Assembly (NCBI RefSeq): GCF_004363955.1
Contig: NZ_SNZR01000013.1
Location: 868,001-932,000, forward strand
Direction of reading: 5' to 3'
DNA length: 64,000 nucleotides
From: Enterovirga rhinocerotis
Lineage (GTDB): Bacteria > Pseudomonadota > Alphaproteobacteria > Rhizobiales > Beijerinckiaceae
Shown here: one piece after another, positions 16,763 to 24,880 of the stretch
How positions within the stretch are numbered: the stretch's first letter is position 1
Layout of the letters: the number at the start of each line of letters is the position of its first letter
The notes under the pieces: model-generated
Told to the model about the DNA's origin: nothing
Database searches by the model: none
The model's input: only the letters and a program-made list of their open reading frames with translations
Program-made: the position numbers and the translations under genes

Positions 16763-17959
16763 ATGGAACGGAAAGCGACGGGACCGCTGGCAGGCGTCCG
16801 GATTCTCGATCTCACGACGGTCATGATGGGCCCCTCGGCGACGCAGTATCTCGCGGAGCTCGGGGCCGATGTGATCAAAGTCGAGGCTCCGGCGGGCGAC
16901 CCGATCCGGGGCATCGCGCCCGGCCGCCATCCGGAGATGGGCGGGCTGTTCATGAACGCCAATACCGGCAAGCGTTCGATCGTGCTCGATCTCAAGCACG
17001 GGCCTGCGCGCGATGCGCTGCTGCGGCTTGCGGAGAGCGCGGACGTCCTCGTCTACAACATCCGCCCGCAGGCCATGGCGCGTCTCGGGCTGTCCTACGA
17101 GGATGTCGCCGCCCATCGGCCCGACATCATCTATGCGGGTCTCTTCGGCTTCGGGCAGGACGGTCCCTATGCCGCCCAGCCAGCCTATGACGATCTGATC
17201 CAGGGGGCCTCGCTCATCCCCTGGCTGATGCACAAGGCGGGGGCCGCCATGCCGCGCTACATGCCCTCGGCCATCGCCGACCGGGTCGTCGGGCTCGCGG
17301 CCGTCAGCGCCATCAATGCGGCGCTCTATCACCGGGAGAAGACGGGCGAGGGCCAGCGCATCGACGTGCCGATGTTCGAGACCATGGTCGGCTTCGTCAT
17401 CGCCGACCATCTCGGCGGCCTTACCTTCGATCCTCCGCTCGACCAGGGCGGCTATCCGCGCCTCCTCGCCCTGCAGCGCAAGCCCTACAAGACGAGCGAC
17501 GGCTATGTCTGCGCGCTCGTCTACAACGACAAGCAATGGCGGGCCTTCTACGAGGCGGTGGGCGAGGGCGACGCCTTCGCGACCGATCCCCGCCTTGCCT
17601 CCATGAACACGCGCAACCAGCATATCGACGAGCTGTACGGGGAGGTCGCCGCCCGCTTCGCGACGCGCACGACGGCGGACTGGATGGAGCTGCTCAAGGC
17701 GGCCGACATTCCCGTCATGCCCTATCACGGGCTCGATACGATCTTCGACGATCCGCATCTGAAGGCGATCGGCTTCTTCGCCGAGGACGAGCATCCGACC
17801 GAGGGGCGGATCCGCCGCGTCAGGGCCGCCGGCACCTGGTCGAAGACCCAGCCGGGCCATGTCCGGCACGCGCCCCGCAAGGGCGCCGACACCGAATCGA
17901 TCCTGCATGAAGCAGGGCTCGACAAGGCCGCCATCGCCGCCGCGACCAAGGCGGGATGA
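16763..17959 (+). CDS. CaiB/BaiF family III CoA-transferase
   Basis: 398 residues from the ATG at 16763, with AAGGG five bases upstream. Family III features are present: G-V-R-I-L-D-L-T-T-V-M-M-G-P near 11, L-G-A-D-V-I-K-V-E-A-P, G-D-P-I-R-G, the N-T-G-K-R-S-I-V-L-D-L-K segment, and the position of the catalytic Asp in A-Y-D-D-L-I-Q-G near 150. It moves CoA between carboxylic acids. It diverges from the IclR gene and is followed 38 bases later by a Bug-type binding protein, a pairing common in catabolic loci. Confidence 0.95.
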   Translation: MERKATGPLAGVRILDLTTVMMGPSATQYLAELGADVIKVEAPAGDPIRGIAPGRHPEMGGLFMNANTGKRSIVLDLKHGPARDALLRLAESADVLVYNIRPQAMARLGLSYEDVAAHRPDIIYAGLFGFGQDGPYAAQPAYDDLIQGASLIPWLMHKAGAAMPRYMPSAIADRVVGLAAVSAINAALYHREKTGEGQRIDVPMFETMVGFVIADHLGGLTFDPPLDQGGYPRLLALQRKPYKTSDGYVCALVYNDKQWRAFYEAVGEGDAFATDPRLASMNTRNQHIDELYGEVAARFATRTTADWMELLKAADIPVMPYHGLDTIFDDPHLKAIGFFAEDEHPTEGRIRRVRAAGTWSKTQPGHVRHAPRKGADTESILHEAGLDKAAIAAATKAG

Positions 17960-17997
17960 GCCGAAGCCATCAACGATCAACGAGGAAACGACCTGAC

Positions 17998-18981
17998 ATG
18001 ACGACGTTTACGAGACGCGGAACCCTGGCAGGGCTCGGCGGGGCCGCTGCGCTTGCTCTGACGGGCGGGAGCGCATGGGCGGATCTCTATCCGAGCCGAC
18101 CGATCCGCATGCTGGTGCCCTTCCCGCCGGGCGGGCCGACCGATCTCGTCGCCCGCGTGATCGCCGAGGCGATGGGCAACGACCTGAAGCAGCAGGTCAT
18201 CATCGACAACCGGCCCGGCGCGAACGGCAACATCGCGGTCGAGGCGACCGCGAAGGCCGCGCCGGACGGCTACACGCTCGTCTACAACACCTCGGCCGTC
18301 TCGATCAGCCCGGCGCTCTATCCCAAGCTCGGCTACAACATCGAGACCGACCTCGTGCCGATCGCCCTGACCGCGACGGTCCCGCTCGTCCTGATCATCC
18401 ATCCCTCCATCCCCGCGAAGACGGTGAAGGAGTTCATCGACTACGCGCGCTCGAAGCCAGGCGAACTGTCCTACGCCTCCACGGGCATCGGCAGCGTCAC
18501 CCATCTCGGCGCGGCTTTGTTCCAGTCGACGAACGGCATCAAGGCCGTGCACGTGCCCTTCCGCGGCAGTGCGCCGGGGCTCACCGGCCTTGCGGGAAAC
18601 CACGTCCAGTTCATGACCGACACGGTCAACTCGGCGCATCCGCTCATCAACGGCGGTCAGATCAGGGGGCTCGCCGTGCTCGGGGCCAAGCGCGTCCCCG
18701 TGCTCCCGGATCTGCCGACGCTCGATGAGGTCGGCCTGAAGGACTTCGATATCGGCGCCTGGCAGGGCATCATGGCGCCGAAGGGCACGCCGCCGGCCAT
18801 CGTCGAGCGCCTCAACGCCGCGGTCCTGAAGGCCCTCCAGGATCCCGGCGTGAAGGAGAAGCTCGCGATCCAGGGCGCCACCATCCTCGGCTCGACGCCG
18901 AAGGAATACGGCGACTACATCCTCGCCGAGATCAAGCGCTGGGGCCCGGTGGTGAAGGAGAGCGGCGCGAAGGCCGATTGA
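17998..18981 (+). CDS. Bug/TctC-family periplasmic binding protein
   Basis: 327 residues. The N-terminus has twin arginines before a hydrophobic stretch (T-R-R-G-T-L-A-G-L-G-G) and an A-W-A cleavage site near 31, so export may be Tat- or Sec-dependent. The family opening Y-P-S-R-P-I-R-M-L-V-P-F-P-P-G-G and the D-N-R-P-G-A-N-G-N-I segment are typical of Bug proteins, which bind carboxylates such as citrate, aromatic acids or amino acids. No TctA/TctB membrane genes lie near, so it is an orphan receptor. It follows the CoA-transferase gene and precedes a terminator hairpin. Confidence 0.95.
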   Translation: MTTFTRRGTLAGLGGAAALALTGGSAWADLYPSRPIRMLVPFPPGGPTDLVARVIAEAMGNDLKQQVIIDNRPGANGNIAVEATAKAAPDGYTLVYNTSAVSISPALYPKLGYNIETDLVPIALTATVPLVLIIHPSIPAKTVKEFIDYARSKPGELSYASTGIGSVTHLGAALFQSTNGIKAVHVPFRGSAPGLTGLAGNHVQFMTDTVNSAHPLINGGQIRGLAVLGAKRVPVLPDLPTLDEVGLKDFDIGAWQGIMAPKGTPPAIVERLNAAVLKALQDPGVKEKLAIQGATILGSTPKEYGDYILAEIKRWGPVVKESGAKAD

Positions 18982-18994
18982 GGCGCGGATGGCG

Positions 18995-19030
18995 GGCCGC
19001 CCATCGGCACGGTGGGCGGCCTTCCTGTGT
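18995..19030 (+). terminator. Probable Rho-independent terminator
   Basis: A perfect 9-bp stem (GGCCGCCCA 18995-19003 with TGGGCGGCC 19013-19021), a 9-base loop and a T-rich tail TTCCTGTGT. It follows the Bug gene stop by 13 bases and sits between convergent genes. Confidence 0.7.
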
Positions 19031-19077
19031 CTCTGACGATGCCGTGCCGGCCTGAGGGATCGGGGCCGGACGGCGGC

Positions 19078-20046
19078 CTATTCCACCTTCACCCCGGCCG
19101 CGCGGACGATGTCGCCGAGCCGGTCCACGTCGCGGGCGACGAGCTTGCCGAGATGGGCCGCTCCGCGCTCCGCCGCTTCGGGTGCGGGCGCCGCGAGATC
19201 GGAGAAGCGCTGCTTGACCTCGGGGTCGTCGAGCGAGGCCGACAGAGCGGCTTCCAGCTTGGCGACGATCTCCGGCGGCGTGCCCTTCGGCGCCATCATC
19301 GCGTTCCAGACGCTGAGATCGAATTCCGACACACCGCCTTCGATGAAGGTCGGAACGTCGGGGAGCTGCGCGATGCGCGCCTTGCTCGACACGCCGAAGG
19401 CGGTGACGCTGCCGCCCTTGTGCATCGGGATCATGGTGACGGTCTGGTCGAACACGACGTCGACGACACCGGCGACGAGGTCGGTGATCGAGGGGCCCGA
19501 GCCGCGGTAATTGACCAGGGTCGCCTTCGTCTTCGTGACGTGCTGGAAGGCGACGGCGGCGAGATGGCTGGTCGAGCCGATTCCGGCCGTGCCGATATTG
19601 ACGCTGCCCTCCTTCTCGCGGAGCCGCTTCAGGAAGCCGGCCATGTCCGTGATGCCCGACTTCTTGCTCGCCGAGACCACCATCGGGATCGTCGCGATGA
19701 GGCCGATCGGGGCGAGGTCCTTGCGGGGGTCGAAGGACAGGTTCGGATAGAGCGAGACGTTGGCCGCGAACGAGCCCATATTGCCGATGGTGAGCGTGTA
19801 GCCGTCCGGTTCCGCCCGTACGACGCGCTGGGTCCCGGTCGTGCCGCCGGCTCCCCCCACGTTCTCGACGATGACGCTCTGGCCGAGCTGCGCCGTCATG
19901 GCCTTGGCCATGATCCGGGCCAGCACGTCGGTGGTCCCGCCGGGCGCATAGGCGACGACGATCGTGATCGGTCGGCTCGGATAGGCCTGAGCGAAGGCCG
20001 GGCCGGCAATGAGCAGGGCGCAGATCGCCCAAAAGACGCGTCGCAT
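19078..20046 (-). CDS. Bug/TctC-family periplasmic binding protein (second, unlinked receptor)
   Basis: 322 residues with a clear Sec signal peptide (M-R-R-V-F-W-A-I-C-A-L-L-I-A-G-P-A-F-A). The Bug family opening follows: A-Y-P-S-R-P-I-T-I-V-V-A-Y-A-P-G-G-T-T-D. The N-V-G-G-A-G-G-T-T-G loop and the A-P-K-G-T-P-P-E-I-V segment are as expected. It converges with the previous Bug gene but differs widely from it, so it is not a recent duplicate. No membrane subunits are near. The ligand is presumably a carboxylate. Confidence 0.95.
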   Translation of the reverse strand: MRRVFWAICALLIAGPAFAQAYPSRPITIVVAYAPGGTTDVLARIMAKAMTAQLGQSVIVENVGGAGGTTGTQRVVRAEPDGYTLTIGNMGSFAANVSLYPNLSFDPRKDLAPIGLIATIPMVVSASKKSGITDMAGFLKRLREKEGSVNIGTAGIGSTSHLAAVAFQHVTKTKATLVNYRGSGPSITDLVAGVVDVVFDQTVTMIPMHKGGSVTAFGVSSKARIAQLPDVPTFIEGGVSEFDLSVWNAMMAPKGTPPEIVAKLEAALSASLDDPEVKQRFSDLAAPAPEAAERGAAHLGKLVARDVDRLGDIVRAAGVKVE

Positions 20047-20139
20047 GGTGTTTCCCCGTTATCGTTGCCGCCTCACTGTCAGACAATCAGGCAGGCATCA
20101 AGCCTTCAGGGCGCCGACACTACGATGCGGGCTGTGCCT

Positions 20140-20170
20140 CGACATCGCCGGTCCCGGACCGGCGATGTCG
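20140..20170. terminator. Long perfect hairpin downstream of the ABC binding-protein gene
   Basis: A perfect 14-bp stem: CGACATCGCCGGTC (20140-20153) and GACCGGCGATGTCG (20157-20170) around a CCG loop. It lies 16 bases after the stop of the minus-strand gene ending at 20187. No T-run follows, so it may act as an mRNA 3' stabiliser or Rho-assisted terminator. Confidence 0.6.
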
Positions 20171-20186
20171 AGGGTCGGGCAGCGCC

Positions 20187-21410
20187 CTACTTCTTGACGA
20201 GGGAGCAGCGGCTCTCTGACAGGGGCTGGAACGCCTCCTCGGCCGAGACCTCCTGCTTGATGGTCAGATAATCCCACGGATACTTCGATTCCGAGGGCTT
20301 CTTGACCTGGACGAGATACATCGGGTGGACCATCGCGCCATCGGCGCGCACCTTGCCGTCCTTGGCGAAGATGTCGTTGACCGGCATCTCGCGCATCTTC
20401 GCCATCACCTCGTCGGTCGAGTCGGTGCCGGCGGCCTGGACGGCCTTCAGATAGTGCATGACCGCCGAATACTCGCCCGCCTGCGCGGCCGTGGGCATGC
20501 GCTTGTGGCGTTCGAAGAAGCGCTTCGCCCAGGCGCGGGTCTCGTCGTTCCGGTCCCAGTAGAACCCGTCCGCATAGAGCATGCCCTGGGTCGTCTCGAG
20601 CCCAAGCGCGTGCACGTCGCTGATATACATCAGCAGCCCGGCGATCGATTGCCCCGCCGCGACGACGCCGAATTCATGGGCCGCCTTCACGGCGTTGACG
20701 GTGTCCGAGCCGGAATTGGCGAGGCCGATGACCTTCGCCTTCGAGGCCTGCGCCTGCAGGATGTAGGACGAGAAATCGGCCGTGCCGAGGGGGTGGCGCA
20801 CCGCACCCATGACCTTGCCGCCGGCCGCCTTCACGAGCGCCGCGGTATCCTGCTCCAGCGAATGGCCGAAGGTGTAGTCCGCCGAGACGAAGAACCAGCT
20901 GTCCCCGCCCGTTTTCGTGATCGCGTTCGCCGCGACCTTGGCGAGGGTCTGGGTGTTGTAGGTCCAGTGGATGCTGATCGGGCTGCAATCCTCGTTCGTC
21001 AGGCGGCTCGAGCCGCCCGCGGCCGCAGCGATCAGGACCGGCTTGTTCTTCGCCTTGCCGACATCGACCACCGCGATCGCGGTCGCGCTGGCGGCGACGT
21101 CCGTGATGGCGTCGACCTTGCCCGTATCGAACCATTCGCGGGCCCGCGCGCTCGCGATGTCGGGCTTGTTCTGGTGGTCCGCGTAGATGATCTCGATGGG
21201 CTTGCCGAGGACGGTGCCGCCGAAATCCTCGATCGCCATCCGGGCCGCGAGGACCGAGCCGGGGCCTCCGCTATCGGCGTAGGGACCGGTCATATCGAGC
21301 AGCAGCCCGATCTTGACCACGTCGTCGGAGACCTTTCCCTGCGCCATGGCGCCACCGGTCAGGGCGAGCAGCCCGACCCCGGCGAGCAGCGCTCTACAGA
21401 TATGCTTCAC
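20187..21410 (-). CDS. ABC transporter substrate-binding protein, branched-chain amino acid (LivJ-like) family
   Basis: 407 residues from a GTG with GGGAGGA four bases upstream. The signal peptide ends near G-G-A-M-A-Q (24). The mature part starts V-K-I-G-L-L-L-D-M-T-G-P-Y-A, the type 1 periplasmic-binding fold of the LivJ group, whose members bind amino acids, amides or aromatic acids. No permease or ATPase gene is adjacent, so it is an orphan receptor. Its upstream region carries a GTCC-N7-GGAC palindrome shared with the CoA-transferase operon, suggesting control by the IclR protein at 26563. Confidence 0.95.
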   Translation of the reverse strand: MKHICRALLAGVGLLALTGGAMAQGKVSDDVVKIGLLLDMTGPYADSGGPGSVLAARMAIEDFGGTVLGKPIEIIYADHQNKPDIASARAREWFDTGKVDAITDVAASATAIAVVDVGKAKNKPVLIAAAAGGSSRLTNEDCSPISIHWTYNTQTLAKVAANAITKTGGDSWFFVSADYTFGHSLEQDTAALVKAAGGKVMGAVRHPLGTADFSSYILQAQASKAKVIGLANSGSDTVNAVKAAHEFGVVAAGQSIAGLLMYISDVHALGLETTQGMLYADGFYWDRNDETRAWAKRFFERHKRMPTAAQAGEYSAVMHYLKAVQAAGTDSTDEVMAKMREMPVNDIFAKDGKVRADGAMVHPMYLVQVKKPSESKYPWDYLTIKQEVSAEEAFQPLSESRCSLVKK

Positions 21411-21571
21411 AACGTCCTCCCGTTATCGATCGCCAGGGAGACGGCGCGCCTGCGCGGCTCGCCGTGCATGCGCGACGATCCATCGATCGCGCCCCGGTCG
21501 TGTCGACCGTCGCGACGCCTTTGCGGCCGTTCCCCCTGCTTGACGGGCAGGTAGCACAGTGTAGCATTGAT

Positions 21572-21595
21572 GGACAAGTGTCCGCTCAGCGGACA
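21572..21595. promoter_or_regulatory. Probable IclR-type operator (TGTCCGCTCAGCGGACA plus extra half-site)
   Basis: A perfect 17-bp palindrome at 21579-21595 contains GTCC-N7-GGAC. A further half-site GGACA at 21572-21576 makes a second, overlapping palindrome GGACA-AG-TGTCC. The same GTCC-N7-GGAC spacing occurs twice next to the IclR gene at 26563. IclR proteins bind such palindromes; the assignment is inference. Confidence 0.65.
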
Positions 21596-21730
21596 TTTTT
21601 GAGGCGGGGGCGCGCGGATGACGACGACACGCAACGGATGTCGCCTCGCCGCGGCCTGACGCTGCTCGGCGTGGATGGGCCTTGCGCCCAACGGGAGCTG
21701 TCGCCCCGCAGCGGACGGATATCGCGCCTG

Positions 21731-21759
21731 GCCTGCAGCCCCGTCACACGGCTGCAGGC
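21731..21759. promoter_or_regulatory. Perfect 10-bp inverted repeat upstream of the EthD gene
   Basis: GCCTGCAGCC (21731-21740) and GGCTGCAGGC (21750-21759) flank a 9-base spacer. It ends 27 bases before the EthD ATG and 12 bases before its ribosome-binding site (GGAGG at 21772). It could be an operator or a 5' leader hairpin. Confidence 0.55.
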
Positions 21760-21786
21760 GGACATCGGAATGGAGGAATAGGGTCG

Positions 21787-22134
21787 ATGATCAAGATGAT
21801 AGCGCTGCTCAAGCGCAAGGATCACCTGACATACGAGGAGTTCATCGAGCATTGGACCGAGATCCACGCGCCCTTGGCCTATGACGTTCCCGGTATTCGC
21901 CGGTATGTGCAGAACCACATCGTGACGCGTCAGTCGCGGGCCGACATTCCCGACATTCCGGTCGATGCGGACGGGGTCGCGGAACTCTGGTTCGACGATG
22001 CGGCCGCGATGGCCAAGGTGCACGGGACGCCGCAGATGCAGCGCCTGCTGGCCGACGGTGCGACCTTCATCGGCCAGATCCGGACCTTCATCGTGGAAGA
22101 GAAGGACGTGCCCCTGGCCGGCGTCGACGCCTAA
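21787..22134 (+). CDS. EthD-domain dimeric alpha/beta-barrel protein
   Basis: 115 residues opening M-I-K-M-I-A-L-L-K-R-K, then L-T-Y-E-E-F-I-E-H-W-T-E-I-H-A-P-L-A, the EthD-domain signature with the conserved His. Such small ferredoxin-like barrel proteins occur beside catabolic enzymes; some are muconolactone-isomerase-like or decarboxylases, many have no known reaction. GGAGG precedes the ATG. It shares a regulatory region with the divergent ABC binding-protein gene and points toward the CoA-transferase operon. Confidence 0.88.
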   Translation: MIKMIALLKRKDHLTYEEFIEHWTEIHAPLAYDVPGIRRYVQNHIVTRQSRADIPDIPVDADGVAELWFDDAAAMAKVHGTPQMQRLLADGATFIGQIRTFIVEEKDVPLAGVDA

Positions 22135-22205
22135 GCCGCGGGCTGAGCCGGCGCGACGGGGGCCGCGACCGTGTCGCGCCCCCCGATGTCGTCAGGCGGC
22201 GGGGC

Positions 22206-23003
22206 TCAGGCCGGCCTCGCATGCCGGCTGGCCTCGTCCTCGATCTGGTGCCAGATGTTGAGCGCCATCGGCCGCTCGCTCTCCTCGAGGATGTGGCCGA
22301 CGAGACCGATCGCCCGCGCCATCACGCCGAAGCCGCGCACGATCTTCCAGGGGAAGCCGAACTCGCAGCACAGGGCGCCGAGCGCCCCGGTGGCGTTCAG
22401 GGTCAGCGGCTTGCCCGCTGCTGTCTCGGCCTCGGCGTGGATCTTCTGGATGAGCGTCACGTAGCGCCCCGCCATGCCGTTCTCCTCGGCGATCGCGAAG
22501 AGGCGCGGCGTGCGCGGATCGATCGGCTTGTGGATCGGATGGCCGAAGCCCGGCAGGATGCGCTTCTCCGCGCGGTAGCGCTGCACGAGATCCCGCGCGA
22601 TGGCGTCGAGATCGGCTTCTCCGGCATCCTGAGGCAGGGCATCTTGGGGCAGGGCGTCGTAGAGCATGCGCGAGGCGCCCTCCATGCTGCCGACGAACAC
22701 GGTGCCGAGACCGCAGAGGCCGGCCGCGACGGCGGCCTGAAGGGATTCCGGCGCGCCCGCATAGGTCATGCGCGCGGCGATCGCGGACGGCGTGATGCCG
22801 TGCTCGACCAGCGTGATCAGCAGCGCGTTGAAGACCGCCGATTCCGGAGCGGTCGGCACCCGTCCGGTGAGCTGGAGGAAGGCCATGTCGCCGAGATTGA
22901 GATGGCCGAGGATCTCGTTCGGCAGGCTCTTCCCGCGCACGACGATCTCGTCGGAGGTGCTCCACGCGATGTCGGAGCGGATGGTCTTGGACGGAGCGGT
23001 CAT
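22206..23003 (-). CDS. Citryl-CoA lyase / citrate synthase family protein
   Basis: 265 residues, much shorter than citrate synthase and matching the stand-alone citryl-CoA lyase-like family. The active-site region G-F-G-H-P-I-H-K near 149 gives the catalytic His, and N-A-T-G-A-L-G-A-L near 200 belongs to the same fold. A small internal duplication (L-P-Q-D-A twice, near 115) lies in a surface loop. Such enzymes split or form a C-C bond next to a CoA thioester. It is the last gene of module B, so it could release acetyl-CoA or a similar fragment at the end of the pathway. The actual reaction is unproven. Confidence 0.88.
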   Translation of the reverse strand: MTAPSKTIRSDIAWSTSDEIVVRGKSLPNEILGHLNLGDMAFLQLTGRVPTAPESAVFNALLITLVEHGITPSAIAARMTYAGAPESLQAAVAAGLCGLGTVFVGSMEGASRMLYDALPQDALPQDAGEADLDAIARDLVQRYRAEKRILPGFGHPIHKPIDPRTPRLFAIAEENGMAGRYVTLIQKIHAEAETAAGKPLTLNATGALGALCCEFGFPWKIVRGFGVMARAIGLVGHILEESERPMALNIWHQIEDEASRHARPA

Positions 23004-23032
23004 GGATTCCTTCCCCCTGGACGTCGGGCTTC

Positions 23033-23929
23033 TCAGGCCGTCTCGGGCCAGGTCGCCGGTTCGAAACGGTAGCCATCGCCCTGCCGGCGAACATAGCCGC
23101 AATGCGGCGCCCCGAAATGCATGGGCATCAGCAAGACGTCGTTGTCGGCCGCATCGGCGAGGACGCGTGCGCGGGTCCGGCGCGCCTCGTCCGGCAGCGC
23201 GCAATAGCCGGTGTTGAGTTCCGGCAGCAGGATCTGCAGCGGCGAATGCATCACGTCGGCGCTGAACAGGCCCTGCTCGCCGCGCGAGCGCAGGCGATAG
23301 GTGAGCATGCCGTGGCTGTGCCCGGGCGCCGGCTCGACCGCGAGGCAGCCGGCGATCTCGCCCGCGTCGTCCTCGACGAAATCGACCAGCCCGGCCTCGA
23401 TCACCGGCATGACGCTGTCGGCGAACGAGGCGTCGATCAACGCATCGGGCTCGGAGGCGAGCTTCGTGCGGTAATACTCGAAGTCTCGCTTCGGCATCAG
23501 GTAGCGCGCATTGGGGAAGGTCGGCACCCAATGCCCGTCGGAAAGGATCGTGTTCCAGCCGACATGGTCGCTGTGCATGTGGGTCTGGACGACATGCGTG
23601 ACCTGGTGCGGGGCCGCGCCGGCCGCCTCGAGCCAGGCCGGCACGAGGGAGTTCAGCATGTTCATCCGCGCCGCGCCGCGCGGCTTCGCATTGCCGACCC
23701 CGGTATCGATGACGATGACGTTGCCGCCGGCCTGCACGATCCAAAGCTGGATGGTGACGATCAGCCGGTTCATGTGCGGCATGTAGTGGTGCGGCGCGAC
23801 CTGTTCGGCCTTCGCGGCGAGGGTCGCGGGGTCGAGATCCGGGAACAGGAAGGCCGGATCATGGGTCGGCGCGGCATATTCCAGCACGCGCGTCACCCGG
23901 GCTTCGCCGATCATCCGCGTCTGCATCAT
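23033..23929 (-). CDS. MBL-fold metallo-hydrolase (lactonase-like)
   Basis: 298 residues with the zinc motif T-H-M-H-S-D-H-V-G near 110, V-I-D-T-G-V-G near 70, a further metal His in P-G-H-S-H-G near 205 and a C-terminal H-F-G-A-P-H. The layout fits the group with quorum-quenching and other lactonases. No signal peptide. It lies 29 bases upstream of the citryl-CoA-lyase-like gene and 60 bases after the alpha/beta hydrolase gene, so it probably hydrolyses an ester, lactone or thioester intermediate of the same pathway. Confidence 0.93.
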   Translation of the reverse strand: MMQTRMIGEARVTRVLEYAAPTHDPAFLFPDLDPATLAAKAEQVAPHHYMPHMNRLIVTIQLWIVQAGGNVIVIDTGVGNAKPRGAARMNMLNSLVPAWLEAAGAAPHQVTHVVQTHMHSDHVGWNTILSDGHWVPTFPNARYLMPKRDFEYYRTKLASEPDALIDASFADSVMPVIEAGLVDFVEDDAGEIAGCLAVEPAPGHSHGMLTYRLRSRGEQGLFSADVMHSPLQILLPELNTGYCALPDEARRTRARVLADAADNDVLLMPMHFGAPHCGYVRRQGDGYRFEPATWPETA

Positions 23930-23989
23930 GGCGCATCCTCCTTCGGTTTGCTGTGGCGGGCGCCCGTCATGGCGGAGCGCGGTGGGGCG

Positions 23990-24793
23990 CTACGCGGCCC
24001 CGTCCAGCGTCTCGACGAAGGCTCGGATGGCGCCCGCGACGATGTCGGGGGTCTGGGTGGCGGAGAAGTGACCGCTCTCGACGGCCTCGAAGCGGGAGCC
24101 GCGCACCAGACGGGCGATCGGCTCGATCATCTCCGGTGGGCGCAGCGGGTCGTGGCGACCGGCCAGGAACAGCGACGGCAGGGAGAGCTGCTCCAGCTCG
24201 GCCCGCATCTCGATGCCGGCCAGCATGCGGTAGATCGCGGCATAGCTGCCGGGATCGTTGGCGAGCCACCGGGCCCTGAAGCGGCGGAAGCGCTCGGCAT
24301 CCGCGCGCAGCACCTCGGGGTAGGAGCGCGGAAGCTCGTCTTCGGATACCGCGAGCATCCCCTCCCGCTCGACCCGGTCGGCATAGGCGAGGATGGCGGG
24401 CCGCCGCTCCTCGGCGATGCCGGTCGCGGGTCCGAGCGCGACGACGCCATCGAACCGATCCGGGTGCCGCGCCGCCGCATGCAGGGCGAGCGCGCCGCCG
24501 ACGGCGCAGCCGACGACGACGGCCGGACCCCGCAGCCCGTTGGCATCCATGAGCGCGACGACGTCGTCGGCCATCCGGTCGAACGGAGCGGTCCCGCGGA
24601 GCTTGGTCGACTGGCCGGCCCCGCGCGTATCGAAGCGCAGGATGGCGCGCCCAGCGCCCAGCAGCGGCAGGACGAGATCCCAGCTCTCGAGCGTTCCGCC
24701 CATCTCGTGGACGAGGACGATGCTCCGCTCGCCGCCGCCGGTCAGCTCGTGCCGGAAGCCGGCTCCGTCAAGCTCGATCCAGTCCACGCTCAT
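23990..24793 (-). CDS. Alpha/beta hydrolase with Cys at the nucleophile position (enol-lactonase-like)
   Basis: 267 residues; ATG at 24793 with AAGGA seven bases upstream. The fold is clear: H-E-M-G-G oxyanion segment, R-F-D-T-R-G-A-G-Q-S near 53, G-R-H-D-P-L-R-P-P with the acid residue and E-S-G-H-F-S with the His. It resembles 3-oxoadipate enol-lactonases (PcaD), but the nucleophile elbow reads G-C-A-V-G-G, putting Cys96 where Ser is usual. Cys nucleophiles are known in dienelactone hydrolases. It is the third gene of the operon after the two CoA-transferase subunits, a pcaIJ-pcaD-like order. Confidence 0.9.
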   Translation of the reverse strand: MSVDWIELDGAGFRHELTGGGERSIVLVHEMGGTLESWDLVLPLLGAGRAILRFDTRGAGQSTKLRGTAPFDRMADDVVALMDANGLRGPAVVVGCAVGGALALHAAARHPDRFDGVVALGPATGIAEERRPAILAYADRVEREGMLAVSEDELPRSYPEVLRADAERFRRFRARWLANDPGSYAAIYRMLAGIEMRAELEQLSLPSLFLAGRHDPLRPPEMIEPIARLVRGSRFEAVESGHFSATQTPDIVAGAIRAFVETLDGAA

Positions 24794-24880
24794 GCACCGT
24801 TCCTTTCGATCGGATCGCCCCCGCCGCGCCGAGGATCGCATGGGCGCTCGCACGGCATCCGGCTGTCGTCCCGGCAGCCT

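Larger units (their letters stand above)
21411..21786. other. Intergenic region of 376 bases between divergent genes
   Basis: It separates the binding-protein gene (minus) from the EthD gene (plus). It contains the palindrome at 21579-21595 and the inverted repeat at 21731-21759. A weak plus-strand promoter can be proposed: TTGACG at 21540 and AGCATT seventeen bases on, just upstream of the palindrome. No further gene is supported. Confidence 0.5.
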
